Origin: JAAXKN01 sp050258815
GTDB lineage: Bacteria; Bacteroidota; Ignavibacteria; Ignavibacteriales; SURF-24
DNA length: 64,000 bases
NCBI GenBank assembly: GCA_050258815.1
Contig: JBLMZM010000070.1
Coordinates: 62,001-126,000, forward strand
Direction: 5' to 3'
Notes under the pieces: generated by a model
The model's database searches: none
The model's input: only the letters and a program-made list of their open reading frames with translations
What the model was told of the DNA's origin: nothing
Program-made: the position numbers and the translations under genes
Shown here: positions 51,393-61,364 of the stretch, in pieces
Layout: every line of letters starts with the position of its first letter
How positions within the stretch are numbered: the first letter of the stretch is position 1

Positions 51393-52670
51393 TTGATGGA
51401 AAAACCCTTAACCCAAAATATAATAGCCGGAAAGGCACTGGACCTGAAGGAATACGAGGCAACCGGAGGCTACCAGGCGCTCCGGAAAGTCATGCAGGGA
51501 ATGCAGCCGGTGGACGTCATGAACCTGGTAAAGGACTCAGGCCTGAGAGGCAGGGGAGGCGCCGGATTTCCGACAGGCATGAAATGGAGCTTTGTACCGA
51601 TGGGAGATAAAGCCCCGCACCCGAAGTACCTGGTTGCAAATGGGGATGAAATGGAACCGGGTACATTTAAGGACAGAATACTCCTGGAGGGCAATCCGCA
51701 TCAGCTCATCGAGGGTATGATCATCAGTGCCTACGCAATTCAGGCGGATATTTCGTATATATTCCTGAGATGGGCTTATAAGGAAGCCGCAAAAATTATA
51801 CAGAAGGCACTCTCAGAGGCCTATCAGGCCGGATATCTGGGCAAAAACATACTCGGTTCGGGCTACAGCCTGGAAATGTACCTGCATACCAGCGTGGGAC
51901 GTTATATGTGCGGTGAGGAAACAGGACTCCTTAATGCCCTGGAAGGTAAGCGCGCCAACCCGAGGGCTAAGCCCCCATTCCCGCAGTCGAGCGGACTGTT
52001 TGGAAAACCTACTATTGTAAACAACATTGAAACACTCTGCAATATACCCCACATAATTAATAACGGTGCCGAATGGTTCAGGAAGCTGAGCCTTACGGGC
52101 GAAGGAGGCACAAAAATTTACGGCGCCTCGGGTAAGGTCAAAAAACCAGGAGCCTGGGAACTGCCGCTGGGGACCACGCTGAGGGAAATCCTGGAAGTGC
52201 ACGCCGGAGGAATGAGAGATGGGGTCAGTTTCAGGGGACTCCTGCCCGGCGGGGCCTCAACGGACTTTCTTATTGAGGAGCACCTGGACGTTAATATGGA
52301 TTTTACTGCTGTGGGTAAGGTCGGCAGCCGTCTGGGTACCGGGACAATCATTGTAATGGATGACAGGACCTGTCCCGTCGGATTCGTATTAAATCTCGAA
52401 ATGTTCTTTGCGCAGGAATCCTGCGGCTGGTGCACGCCCTGCCGTGAGGGGCTGCCGTGGGTGGAAAAAATACTTCAGGCAATTGAAGACGGGCAGGGTG
52501 AAATGGAAGACTTAAAACTTCTGGAATTCCATACAAAATACCTGGGTCCGGGCAATACCTTCTGCGCACTCGCTCCCGGGGCAATGGAACCCCTGCAGAG
52601 TGCACTTAAATATTTCAGGAGTGATTTTGAAAAACATATAACAGAAAAGCGATGCCCCTGGAGGTCATAG
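51393..52670 (+). CDS. nuoF: NADH-quinone oxidoreductase subunit F
   Basis: 425 residues. FMN/NADH site GRGGAGFPTGMKWSF, GANP-type KPPFPQSSGLFGKPT, and N3 [4Fe-4S] ligands CGWCTPCREG plus Cys in NTFCALAPGA. Oxidises NADH and passes electrons to NuoE/G clusters. Directly abuts nuoG. Confidence 0.97.
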   Translation: MMEKPLTQNIIAGKALDLKEYEATGGYQALRKVMQGMQPVDVMNLVKDSGLRGRGGAGFPTGMKWSFVPMGDKAPHPKYLVANGDEMEPGTFKDRILLEGNPHQLIEGMIISAYAIQADISYIFLRWAYKEAAKIIQKALSEAYQAGYLGKNILGSGYSLEMYLHTSVGRYMCGEETGLLNALEGKRANPRAKPPFPQSSGLFGKPTIVNNIETLCNIPHIINNGAEWFRKLSLTGEGGTKIYGASGKVKKPGAWELPLGTTLREILEVHAGGMRDGVSFRGLLPGGASTDFLIEEHLDVNMDFTAVGKVGSRLGTGTIIVMDDRTCPVGFVLNLEMFFAQESCGWCTPCREGLPWVEKILQAIEDGQGEMEDLKLLEFHTKYLGPGNTFCALAPGAMEPLQSALKYFRSDFEKHITEKRCPWRS

Positions 52671-55388
52671 ATGGCGAAGATTATTATTGACGGTAAAACT
52701 TACGAAGTGGATGCAAAGAAGAACCTGCTGGAAGCAATACTATCCCTGGGCTTAAATCTACAGTATTTCTGCTGGCATCCGGCAATGGGTTCGGTGGGCG
52801 CATGCCGTCAGTGTGCAATTAAGAAATACCGCGATGAGAAAGATACGGTTGGTAAATTGTTCATGGCCTGTATGGAACCGATTCAGGACGGGATGAGAAT
52901 TTCCATCGAGGATCCTGAGGCAAAGGAATTCAGAGAAGGGATTATCGAATGGCTGATGACAAATCACCCGCATGATTGTCCCGTCTGTGATGAAGGAGGA
53001 GAGTGCCACCTGCAGGACATGACCCAAATGTCGGGTCATGTCTACAGGCGGTACAAATTCAAAAAAAGGACCTACAGGAACCAGTACCTGGGTCCTTTTA
53101 TTAATCACGAAATGAACCGCTGCATTCAGTGCTACCGCTGCGTCAGGTACTACCGTGATTTTGCCGGCGGACGTGACTTCAACGTCTTTGCGGCCAATAA
53201 CCATATTTATTTCGGCAGGCATGAGGATGGAGTACTGGAAAATGAGTTCAGCGGCAACCTTATTGAAGTATGCCCGACCGGTGTATTTACCGATAAGACG
53301 CTGGGCAAGCACTATACGCGCAAATGGGATCTGACCTCGGCACCCTCAATCTGTGTGCACTGCGGAGTTGGCTGCAATACACTGGCAGGAGAAAGATACG
53401 GCAGCCTGAGGAGGATACTGACGCGTTATAATGGCGAAGTAAACGGATACTTCCTCTGCGACCGCGGGCGCTTCGGATATGAATTTGTGAATAATCCCAA
53501 AAGAATAAGAAAGCCGCTCCTCAGGATTACTAAGGATAATATACTCTCAGCAGCAGAGGTTCCGGATACGCTAAAACAGGTGGAGAAGATACTCAGAAAC
53601 AGTAAAAAAATAGCCGGCATTGGTTCGCCCCGTGCCTCTCTGGAATCAAATTTTACGTTAAGAGAATTTGTTACGCCCGAGAATTTCTACTGGGGAGTTA
53701 CCGGAAGGAGCCTGGGACTCATTTCAGATGAAATGAACATACTAAAGGGCGGGCCCGTCAGAACCCCTTCACTCAGGGAAATCGAAAAATGCGACGTAAT
53801 TGTCATTCTGGGCGAGGATGTAGTTAATACGGCTCCCATGATCGCCCTTTCATTGCGGCAGGCCGTACGCCAGATTCCGGTACAGAGCGCCACGGTCTAC
53901 AAAATTCCCCACTGGCAGGATGCAGCCGTGCGTGAACTGGTGCAGGATGAACGTGGTCCGGTTTTTATTGCCACTCCCTACACAACAAAGCTCGATGAAA
54001 TGGCAAAAGGTACTTTCAGGGGGGCAGCTGAAGACATTGCGCGCCTGGGATTTGCCGTAGCCGGCATGCTGAGCAGTGAAGCCCCGCATATTGATGACAT
54101 GACAGATGAGGTGCGCACACTTGCAGGTAATATCATGGATGCCCTTAATAAGGCTGAAAGACCGCTGATAATTGCGGGCCCCAGCCTGGGCAGCAGGGCA
54201 ATTATTCAGGCGGCAGCCGATATAGCCTTAGCCATGAAAATGAGCGGAAAGAACTGTGAACTATGCTATACCGTGCCCGAGTGCAACAGCATGGGCATGG
54301 CATTAATGGGAGGCAAGAGCCTGGATGACGCCTATCATGAAGCTACCGGTGCAGATACTTTAATTATACTTGAGAATGACCTTTACAGAAGGGATGACAG
54401 GGAAAAGATAGATTCATTTCTTGGCAGTTTTAAGGACATCATTGTGCTGGATACGCTCGAGAATGAAACAGTTTCAAGGGCCGGGGCGGTAATTCCGGTA
54501 GGCACCTTTGCTGAGTCAGACGGCACATTTGTAAATAACGAAGGGCGTGCACAGAGGTTTTACCAGGTATACGTGCCAGGAGACGACACAAAGGAAAGCT
54601 GGCGCTGGCTGCGCGATATAATGATTGCCGGAGGACTGAGTGAATATGAGAGCTACAAGGGGCTCTATGACTTTACGCGCGCAATAGTAGAAAAGATGCC
54701 TCAGTTCCAGGGAATTGAAACTATAACACCGCCTCCCGGCTTCAGGATTGCCGGCAGGAGAATACCCAGGGAGCCTTACCGCTACAGCGGGCGTACTGCA
54801 ATGCACGCAAATAAGAGCGTACATGAGCCGAAACCTCCGGTGGATATGGATTCCCCGCTCTCATTTACAATGGAAGGCTACCGCGGGCAGCAGCCCTCCT
54901 CACTTGTCACATTTTTCTGGTCGCCGGGCTGGAATTCGGCACAGGCAATTAATAAATATCAGATAGAAGTGGGCGGCCCGCTGCACGGCGGGGATCCGGG
55001 TAAAAGGCTTCTGGAACCCGATCTGAACGCAAAGATAAACTTTTTTACTGATATACCTGACCCTGTAAGCATCAGGAATGGCGACTGGCTGCTGGTGCCG
55101 GTATACCACATCTTTGGTTCCGAGGAAATGAGTTCTAATTCAGCACCCATCCAGGAACTGATACCCAGGCCTTATATACTGCTGAATCCGGAGGATGCCT
55201 CAGCCTTGGGCATTACGGCGGGCGGTGAAATAGAGTTCAGCCTTTATGAGAGTGGACCAATGCAGCGCCTGCCTGTTAAACTGAATTATGGCCTGCCCAG
55301 GGGAATTGCGGGATATCCTGCCGGGCTGCCGGGCATTGCGCATTTCAGTTTCCCCCATTATACAAAACTATCCGGAGTGGCAAGATGA
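52671..55388 (+). CDS. nuoG: NADH-quinone oxidoreductase subunit G
   Basis: 905 residues, E. coli-like length. N1b [2Fe-2S] (YFCWHPAMGSVGACRQC), N4/N5 region (CPVCDEGGECHLQD; NRCIQCYRCVRYYRD), and a full extra N7 motif: CVHCGVGC followed 27 residues later by Cys (CxxCxxxCx27C). The molybdopterin-oxidoreductase-like body follows (GPSLGSRAIIQAA, AVIPVGTFAESDGTFVNNEGRAQ). Starts at the nuoF stop; ATGA overlap with nuoH. Confidence 0.96.
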   Translation: MAKIIIDGKTYEVDAKKNLLEAILSLGLNLQYFCWHPAMGSVGACRQCAIKKYRDEKDTVGKLFMACMEPIQDGMRISIEDPEAKEFREGIIEWLMTNHPHDCPVCDEGGECHLQDMTQMSGHVYRRYKFKKRTYRNQYLGPFINHEMNRCIQCYRCVRYYRDFAGGRDFNVFAANNHIYFGRHEDGVLENEFSGNLIEVCPTGVFTDKTLGKHYTRKWDLTSAPSICVHCGVGCNTLAGERYGSLRRILTRYNGEVNGYFLCDRGRFGYEFVNNPKRIRKPLLRITKDNILSAAEVPDTLKQVEKILRNSKKIAGIGSPRASLESNFTLREFVTPENFYWGVTGRSLGLISDEMNILKGGPVRTPSLREIEKCDVIVILGEDVVNTAPMIALSLRQAVRQIPVQSATVYKIPHWQDAAVRELVQDERGPVFIATPYTTKLDEMAKGTFRGAAEDIARLGFAVAGMLSSEAPHIDDMTDEVRTLAGNIMDALNKAERPLIIAGPSLGSRAIIQAAADIALAMKMSGKNCELCYTVPECNSMGMALMGGKSLDDAYHEATGADTLIILENDLYRRDDREKIDSFLGSFKDIIVLDTLENETVSRAGAVIPVGTFAESDGTFVNNEGRAQRFYQVYVPGDDTKESWRWLRDIMIAGGLSEYESYKGLYDFTRAIVEKMPQFQGIETITPPPGFRIAGRRIPREPYRYSGRTAMHANKSVHEPKPPVDMDSPLSFTMEGYRGQQPSSLVTFFWSPGWNSAQAINKYQIEVGGPLHGGDPGKRLLEPDLNAKINFFTDIPDPVSIRNGDWLLVPVYHIFGSEEMSSNSAPIQELIPRPYILLNPEDASALGITAGGEIEFSLYESGPMQRLPVKLNYGLPRGIAGYPAGLPGIAHFSFPHYTKLSGVAR

Positions 55389-56344
55389 ACGAGACACTTC
55401 GAAGCATAATAATTATCATTGGGGTACTTCTTGTAGTAATGACTATTGCTGCTTTTCTGATCTACGTGGAGCGCCGTATGCTGGCGGTGTGGCAGGACCG
55501 TTATGGCCCAAACCGCGTAGGGCCCTTTGGCCTGACACAGGTAATGGCTGACATGATTAAAATTTTCTTTAAGGAGGACTGGATTCCCAGGTTTTCAGAC
55601 CAGCCCACTTTCTTTATTGCCCCAGCCATAATTGTCATTACAGTGCTGATGAGTTTTGCAATAATACCATATTCACCCGGTATTATTGTGGTGGATTTTA
55701 ACGTTGGAATACTATTCTTCCTGGCGATGTCCTCTCTGGGAGTCTACAGCCTGGTGCTTGGCGGCTGGGCCTCAAACAACAAGTATTCACTTCTGGGTGC
55801 TTTGAGAGCGGCAGCGCAGATGATAACCTATGAGGTATTCATGGGTCTTTCACTGATGGGTGTGGTTTTACTTAGCGGTTCGTTTAATCTGGTGGATATT
55901 GTGGAAGCACAGAGGAATATGTGGTTTGTAATTCCGCAGTTTGTCGGGTTTGTCATCTTCCTGATAGCCGGTATTGCCGAAACGCACAGGCTGCCTTTTG
56001 ACATACCGGAAGCTGAAAGCGAACTGATCGCGGGGTTTCATTCTGAATATTCAGGAATGAAGTTCGGAATGTTTTTCGTCGGTGAATACCTTGGGGTGAC
56101 ACTTATCTCAGCCCTTATAGCAACGCTCTTCTTCGGGGGCTGGCTGGGACCGGGATTTTTACCGCCGGTAGTGTGGTTCTTTCTTAAAACTTTTGCATTC
56201 ATCCTGTTCTTTGTACTTCTGAGGGCGGGATTACCGAGGCTCCGCTATGACCAGCTGATGTCCTACGGCTGGAAGGTTCTGCTGCCGTTATCGCTGCTGA
56301 ACCTGCTCGTTACAGGAGCCATTGTGCTCTGGATGAGGCAATAA
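55385..56344 (+). CDS. nuoH: NADH-quinone oxidoreductase subunit H
   Basis: 319 residues, eight membrane helices. ERRMLAVWQDRYGPNRVGPFG, LTQVMADMIKIFFKEDW, AETHRLPFDIPEAESELIAGFHSEYSG and RLRYDQLMSYGWKVLLPLSL are all canonical ND1 motifs lining the quinone entrance. Gap of 94 bp to nuoI. Confidence 0.97.
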   Translation: MNETLRSIIIIIGVLLVVMTIAAFLIYVERRMLAVWQDRYGPNRVGPFGLTQVMADMIKIFFKEDWIPRFSDQPTFFIAPAIIVITVLMSFAIIPYSPGIIVVDFNVGILFFLAMSSLGVYSLVLGGWASNNKYSLLGALRAAAQMITYEVFMGLSLMGVVLLSGSFNLVDIVEAQRNMWFVIPQFVGFVIFLIAGIAETHRLPFDIPEAESELIAGFHSEYSGMKFGMFFVGEYLGVTLISALIATLFFGGWLGPGFLPPVVWFFLKTFAFILFFVLLRAGLPRLRYDQLMSYGWKVLLPLSLLNLLVTGAIVLWMRQ

Positions 56345-56438
56345 AGGCGGGGGTGTATTTTTCATGTTATTTTATTGAAGAGCCGGGGAGATCGCAGACG
56401 AAGACTGGATTTAATAATTATACCGAAAGGGTTGTAAG

Positions 56439-56954
56439 ATGTTCAGTAATCTCAGAAGCTTGTGGATAGCATTTACTCATATGTTCAGGAAGAGAGTTAC
56501 GGTGCAGTATCCCGAGGAAAAGATCCCGCTTCCACCCAGGTGGAGGGGAAGGATTGTCCTGACCCGTGACCCCGATGGCGGGGAACGCTGCGTTGCGTGC
56601 TACCTTTGCCAGGTGGCCTGTCCGGTCAGCTGCATCTCACTTCAGGCTACGCAGGATGAGACCGGGAGGAGGTATCCCCTGTTTTTCAGAATTAACTTCT
56701 CGCGATGTATTTTCTGCGGCTATTGTGAGGAAGCATGCCCTACATATTCCATTCAGCTGACGCCGGAATTTGAAATGAGCGAGTATTACCGGCAGAACAT
56801 GGTTTATGAAAAGGAGGATCTGCTAATAAGCGGTGAGGGTAAATATCACGGTTACAATTTCTACAAGGTTGCTGGTCTTGCAATAGGAGGCAAGGATAAA
56901 GGCGAAGGGATTGAGGAAAATCCTCCGGTGGATGTACGTTCGCTTCTGCCATAG
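56439..56954 (+). CDS. nuoI: NADH-quinone oxidoreductase subunit I
   Basis: 171 residues with two [4Fe-4S] motifs: CVACYLCQVACP and CIFCGYCEEACP (N6a/N6b). The amphipathic N-terminus is usual. An extended tail (GYNFYKVAGLAIGGKDKG...) of about 40 residues beyond the second cluster. Separated from nuoJ by 109 bp with no recognisable feature. Confidence 0.96.
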   Translation: MFSNLRSLWIAFTHMFRKRVTVQYPEEKIPLPPRWRGRIVLTRDPDGGERCVACYLCQVACPVSCISLQATQDETGRRYPLFFRINFSRCIFCGYCEEACPTYSIQLTPEFEMSEYYRQNMVYEKEDLLISGEGKYHGYNFYKVAGLAIGGKDKGEGIEENPPVDVRSLLP

Positions 56955-57063
56955 AAAATGCCGGAGCAATAGAATTTAACTGCCCGCAGTTACTCTTAAG
57001 TATGCCTGGAGGCTCTGTTCCAGGTTAACTCATTTAAGCGGGTCAAATTAACAGGATAATGAG

Positions 57064-57591
57064 ATGATAATTACATTTTATCTGGCCGCTGCAGTTGCCG
57101 TAATTTCAACAATTATGGTAATTACACGCTTTAATGCGGTGCATGCCTTGTTGTACCTTATTGTTTCGCTTCTGTCGGTTGCGGTAATATTTTTCATCAT
57201 GGGGGCCCCTTTCATTGCGGCACTGGAAGTAATTGTGTATGCGGGTGCAATAATGGTGCTTTTTGTATTTGTAATAATGATGCTGAACCTGGGGCCGGCT
57301 TCGGTTGAACAGGAAAGCCAGTGGCTGAGACCCTCGGGATGGATAGGTCCCGGCATACTGACGCTCATTCTTATCATCGAGTTTATTTATGTATTTCTTA
57401 CGGCAAGCGGCAAGCATCTGAGTTCCCCGGGCGTCAGTCCCAGACAGGTAGGTCTCTCGCTTTACAGTACATATCTTCTGGGGGTTGAAATGGCCGCCAT
57501 GCTTCTTATGGCCGGAATCGTCGGTGCATATCACCTGGGAAGGAAAAAGGGGGCAATAGTGCACAGATTTTTTATAAAGGAGCGGAAATGA
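57064..57591 (+). CDS. nuoJ: NADH-quinone oxidoreductase subunit J
   Basis: 175 residues, five helices; HALLYLIVSLLSVAVIFFIMGAPFIAALEVIVYAGAIMVLFVFVIMM is the ND6 pi-bulge helix region. ATGA overlap with nuoK. Confidence 0.95.
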   Translation: MIITFYLAAAVAVISTIMVITRFNAVHALLYLIVSLLSVAVIFFIMGAPFIAALEVIVYAGAIMVLFVFVIMMLNLGPASVEQESQWLRPSGWIGPGILTLILIIEFIYVFLTASGKHLSSPGVSPRQVGLSLYSTYLLGVEMAAMLLMAGIVGAYHLGRKKGAIVHRFFIKERK

Positions 57592-57896
57592 ACTCTGTCC
57601 CGATGGATAACGGATTAATTCTGGCGGGCATACTGTTTATTCTGGGTTTTGTGGGTGTATTGGTGCGCCGGAATATTGTATTTATACTGATGTCAGTCGA
57701 AATAATGCTGAATGCGGCCGGACTGGCTTTCGTCACAGCAGGTGCCAGGTGGGCACAGCCGGACGGACAGGTAATGTTTATTTTTATTCTGGCCATGGCA
57801 GCAGCCGAGGTTTCAGTAGGACTGGCTTTAATTCTGCAGCTGCACCGCCGCTTCAGGACGCTGGATACGGACGCTGCAAACAACATGAGAGGATAA
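57588..57896 (+). CDS. nuoK: NADH-quinone oxidoreductase subunit K
   Basis: 102 residues, three helices, with proton-channel Glu in MSVEIMLNAAGLAF and AAAEVSVGLALIL. ND4L homologue. One base separates it from nuoL. Confidence 0.96.
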   Translation: MNSVPMDNGLILAGILFILGFVGVLVRRNIVFILMSVEIMLNAAGLAFVTAGARWAQPDGQVMFIFILAMAAAEVSVGLALILQLHRRFRTLDTDAANNMRG

Positions 57897-57897
57897 T

Positions 57898-59787
57898 ATG
57901 CTAGAGTTATTGTGGCTTGTACCTGCCTTACCATTTTGCGGATTTCTGATCCTGGCACTTATTGGCGCCAGGCTGCCGCGTACGGCTGCAGCGGCAGTCG
58001 GGGTTGGAGCAGTAGGCCTGAGCGCATTGTTAACCATTATTATAGGCATAAATTTTATTAATTCTGTTCCCCAGGGCAATGCATATACGCAGACTTTGTG
58101 GCAGTGGTTTAACGTGAGTGGGCTGAATCCGGGCATCTCACTGAAGCTGGATGCCGTGTCGCTCACGTTTATCTTCATAATTACCTTTGTGGGTTTCCTT
58201 ATCCACCTCTATTCAGTCGGCTATATGGAGGGTGAGGAAGGCTTCTCACGGTTCTTTGCGTATATGAATCTCTTTGTGGGGGCCATGCTTATGCTGGTTT
58301 TAGCCGATAATCTCCTGCTTCTATACCTGGGCTGGGAGGGGGTGGGCCTGTGCAGTTACCTTCTTATAGGTTTCTGGTATAAGGATCCTGTCAATATGGA
58401 TGCCGCTCGCAAGGCGTTTATTGTAACGCGCGTTGGTGATACGGCCATGATAATCGCGCTGTTTATGCTGTTTATTGAGCTGGGGACGCTGAATATCAGC
58501 GCTATACTGCAGCAGGCCCCACTGCACTGGGCGGTGAGTTCCCCCATGGCAATTACGGTTGCAGCGCTCTTATTGGGAGGAGCCGTGGGTAAATCAGCCC
58601 AACTGCCCCTGCAGACATGGCTCCCGGATGCAATGGCGGGTCCTACTCCCGTCAGTGCCCTTATACATGCTGCTACAATGGTTACTGCGGGTGTATACCT
58701 GATAGCACGCACGCACGTATTATTCTCTCTTGCTCCGGTAATACAGTCCACGGTAGGCGTAATCGGGGCCCTGACGCTGCTGATTGCAGGCTGCACGGCC
58801 CTGACACAATCCGATATAAAAAAGGTTCTGGCCTATTCGACCATTAGCCAGATAGGTTACATGTTCCTGGCTCTCGGAGTGGGAGCATGGTCAGCTGCCG
58901 TATTTCACTTTATGATACACGCATTCTTTAAGGCACTCCTGTTCCTGGGAGCAGGGTCTGTAATAATTGCGCTGCATCATGAGCAGGATATGTTCAGGAT
59001 GGGCGGGGTGAGAAAGTTTCTCCCTGTAACTTTCTGGACCTTTCTTATCGGTTCGGCCTCACTGGCCGCACTGCCCTTAATTACAGGGGGATTTTACAGC
59101 AAGGATCTCATTCTGTTTTATGCTGCAGAGGGTGAGCAGGGCAGCAGGCTGCTCTATGCAGCAGGCCTGATCGGGGCACTGATAACCGCAATTTATACTA
59201 CGCGCATGGTGGTGCTCACGTTCTTTGGCGACATTAAAACGCACATGGAGCATAAGCCGGGATGGATAATGGAGGGCCCTCTTGTTATTCTGGCAATTCT
59301 TTCCACAATTGGCGGATTTGTTGAACTGCCCGGCACGCTGGGGCATTTTACCCCCTTCTCTGATTTTATGCATACCGTGCTCCCGGTAACAAGAGCAAAT
59401 GAAAATATATCTGCTGAACTTCTACTTCAGGGTGTGGCGGCTGTGACGGCACTGTCGGGCATATACATTGCATATCTGTTGTTTTATAAGTACCCAAAGG
59501 GAGTCTATCAGTTCAAGCAGTCTGCATTTGGAAGTGCTCTTTACCGCTTCCTTTTCTATGGCTGGGGATTTGACTGGCTGTACGATAAACTCTTCGTCAG
59601 ACCCATAATATGGTTTGCAAAGATCAATAAAGATGACTTCTTTGACCTGATCTATACGGGTATTGCGTGGACAAACCGGTTATTCAACATGTTCTTAAGC
59701 TATACACAGACCGGCAGGCTCCGCTGGTATGCCATGGGTATCGCCCTGGGGGCCATTATAACAATAACTATAGCGGTGTTTTTATGA
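57898..59787 (+). CDS. nuoL: NADH-quinone oxidoreductase subunit L
   Basis: 629 residues, ND5-type antiporter-like subunit. Proton-path sites: YLGWEGVGLCSYLLIGFW, KSAQLPLQTWLPDAMAGPTPVSALIHAATMV, HFMIHAFFKALLFLGAGSVI. The C-terminal lateral helix is present. ATGA overlap with nuoM. Confidence 0.97.
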   Translation: MLELLWLVPALPFCGFLILALIGARLPRTAAAAVGVGAVGLSALLTIIIGINFINSVPQGNAYTQTLWQWFNVSGLNPGISLKLDAVSLTFIFIITFVGFLIHLYSVGYMEGEEGFSRFFAYMNLFVGAMLMLVLADNLLLLYLGWEGVGLCSYLLIGFWYKDPVNMDAARKAFIVTRVGDTAMIIALFMLFIELGTLNISAILQQAPLHWAVSSPMAITVAALLLGGAVGKSAQLPLQTWLPDAMAGPTPVSALIHAATMVTAGVYLIARTHVLFSLAPVIQSTVGVIGALTLLIAGCTALTQSDIKKVLAYSTISQIGYMFLALGVGAWSAAVFHFMIHAFFKALLFLGAGSVIIALHHEQDMFRMGGVRKFLPVTFWTFLIGSASLAALPLITGGFYSKDLILFYAAEGEQGSRLLYAAGLIGALITAIYTTRMVVLTFFGDIKTHMEHKPGWIMEGPLVILAILSTIGGFVELPGTLGHFTPFSDFMHTVLPVTRANENISAELLLQGVAAVTALSGIYIAYLLFYKYPKGVYQFKQSAFGSALYRFLFYGWGFDWLYDKLFVRPIIWFAKINKDDFFDLIYTGIAWTNRLFNMFLSYTQTGRLRWYAMGIALGAIITITIAVFL

Positions 59788-61364
59788 TATTATTATGGCT
59801 TATATTAATTCCGATGGCCGGGGGGCTTTTGGCCTGGCTGGTTGACAGGTGGAGCAGCCTTCTGACCCGGTGGATATCTTTGGGAGCACTGATAATAACT
59901 TTTATAATGAGTATATATCTGTGGATACAATATTCGCCCGATGTATCGGTCTCAGGTCATGCTCCCTGGATAATGGAACTGCGCTGGAACTGGATTCCAT
60001 CCTTCGGAATAAGTTTTCACCTGGCATTAGATGGATTAAGCCTGCTGTTGGTCCTGTTGACCGGATTTCTCGGCATTCTGTCGGTGCTGACCTCCTGGAC
60101 CGAAATAAAGGTCCGGACCGGATTCTTTCACTTCAATCTGCTCTGGATCCTGGCAGGAATAATAGGCGTATTTCTGGCGCTGGATCTCTTTCTGTTCTAT
60201 TTTTTCTGGGAAGTAATGCTGATCCCGATGTACTTTGTTATCGGAATATGGGGGCACGAGAACAGGATATATGCCTCCTTTAAGTTCTTTATCTTCACAC
60301 AGGCAAGCGGATTACTGATGCTGCTCTCGATTCTGGGGCTGTTTTTTATACACGCCAGAAACACAAATGTTTATACATTTGACTATATGGATCTTTTGGG
60401 CACTTCAATTGCCCCGCAGGTGGCAATGTGGCTGATGCTGGGATTTTTAATTGCCTTTATAGTAAAACTGCCCGTTGTACCATTTCATAGCTGGCTGCCT
60501 GATGCCCACACGGAAGCTCCTACTGCAGGCAGCGTGATACTGGCTGGCTTGCTGCTTAAAACCGGAGCATATGGACTCATACGTTTCGTGCTCCCCTTAT
60601 TTCCCGAAGCATCCAGGGAATTTGCACCTATAGGCATGCTCCTGGGGGTAATCGGACTATTATACGGGGCAATTCTGGCATTTGCACAGACGGACTTTAA
60701 GCGGCTCGTGGCCTATACGAGCGTGAACCACATGGGCTTTGTGATGCTGGGAGTATTTGCATTAAATGAGCTTGCACTCCAGGGTGTAGTGATGCAGATG
60801 ATCTGCCACGGCATCAGCACAGGCGCCCTCTTTATTCTGGTCGGCTCTCTGCAGGAAAGGATCCATACGCGTGACATTCACAAGATGGGAGGGCTCTGGG
60901 ATAATGTGCCGAGGATGGGAGCAGTGGGACTCATATTCTCGCTTGCCTCTCTGGGACTGCCGGGACTGGGTAACTTTATTGCGGAATTTCTTATACTAGT
61001 CGGTTCATTCCAGGCAAATAACTGGATGACGGTTTTTGCATCACTGGGACTGATAGTTTCAACAATATATTCGCTCAGGATCATGGCCCGCGTGTTTTAT
61101 GGCAAAAAAGTAAGGGAATGGATATTGCCCGACTTTAATATAAGAGAAATGATAACAATGGGTTCTCTCATTGCAGCAATCGTATGGCTGGGCCTATTCC
61201 CGCATTCTGTACTGAGTACTTCATCGCCTGCCATCAGAAATGTGCTGCAGGCGAAGACCCCGGCGGCCAAGACATCGGCAGAAGGAGAAAAACCCGTACG
61301 GACTGATTACCAGTACGGCAGCGGCTTTACATCTGAAGATCTTAAGGAAGGAGGCAGGAAATGA
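59784..61364 (+). CDS. nuoM: NADH-quinone oxidoreductase subunit M
   Basis: 526 residues from the ATG at 59784, preferred because it overlaps the nuoL stop (ATGA) and gives the normal start MILLWLILIPMAGG; a longer frame runs back into nuoL. Motifs: FFWEVMLIPMYFVIGIWG, KLPVVPFHSWLPDAHTEAPTAGSVILAG, CHGISTGALFILVG. ND4-type proton pump. Confidence 0.96.
   Translation: MILLWLILIPMAGGLLAWLVDRWSSLLTRWISLGALIITFIMSIYLWIQYSPDVSVSGHAPWIMELRWNWIPSFGISFHLALDGLSLLLVLLTGFLGILSVLTSWTEIKVRTGFFHFNLLWILAGIIGVFLALDLFLFYFFWEVMLIPMYFVIGIWGHENRIYASFKFFIFTQASGLLMLLSILGLFFIHARNTNVYTFDYMDLLGTSIAPQVAMWLMLGFLIAFIVKLPVVPFHSWLPDAHTEAPTAGSVILAGLLLKTGAYGLIRFVLPLFPEASREFAPIGMLLGVIGLLYGAILAFAQTDFKRLVAYTSVNHMGFVMLGVFALNELALQGVVMQMICHGISTGALFILVGSLQERIHTRDIHKMGGLWDNVPRMGAVGLIFSLASLGLPGLGNFIAEFLILVGSFQANNWMTVFASLGLIVSTIYSLRIMARVFYGKKVREWILPDFNIREMITMGSLIAAIVWLGLFPHSVLSTSSPAIRNVLQAKTPAAKTSAEGEKPVRTDYQYGSGFTSEDLKEGGRK

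Noticed and set aside
57106..57564. 152-codon minus-strand open frame
   Set aside because: Antisense to nuoJ; rich in His, Lys and Cys as expected from the complement of membrane-protein codons.
58356..58796. 146-codon minus-strand open frame
   Set aside because: Antisense to nuoL, no independent support.
59667..59783. Earlier in-frame start for nuoM
   Set aside because: Would overlap nuoL by 121 bp; the ATG at 59784 gives the normal NuoM start and an ATGA junction.
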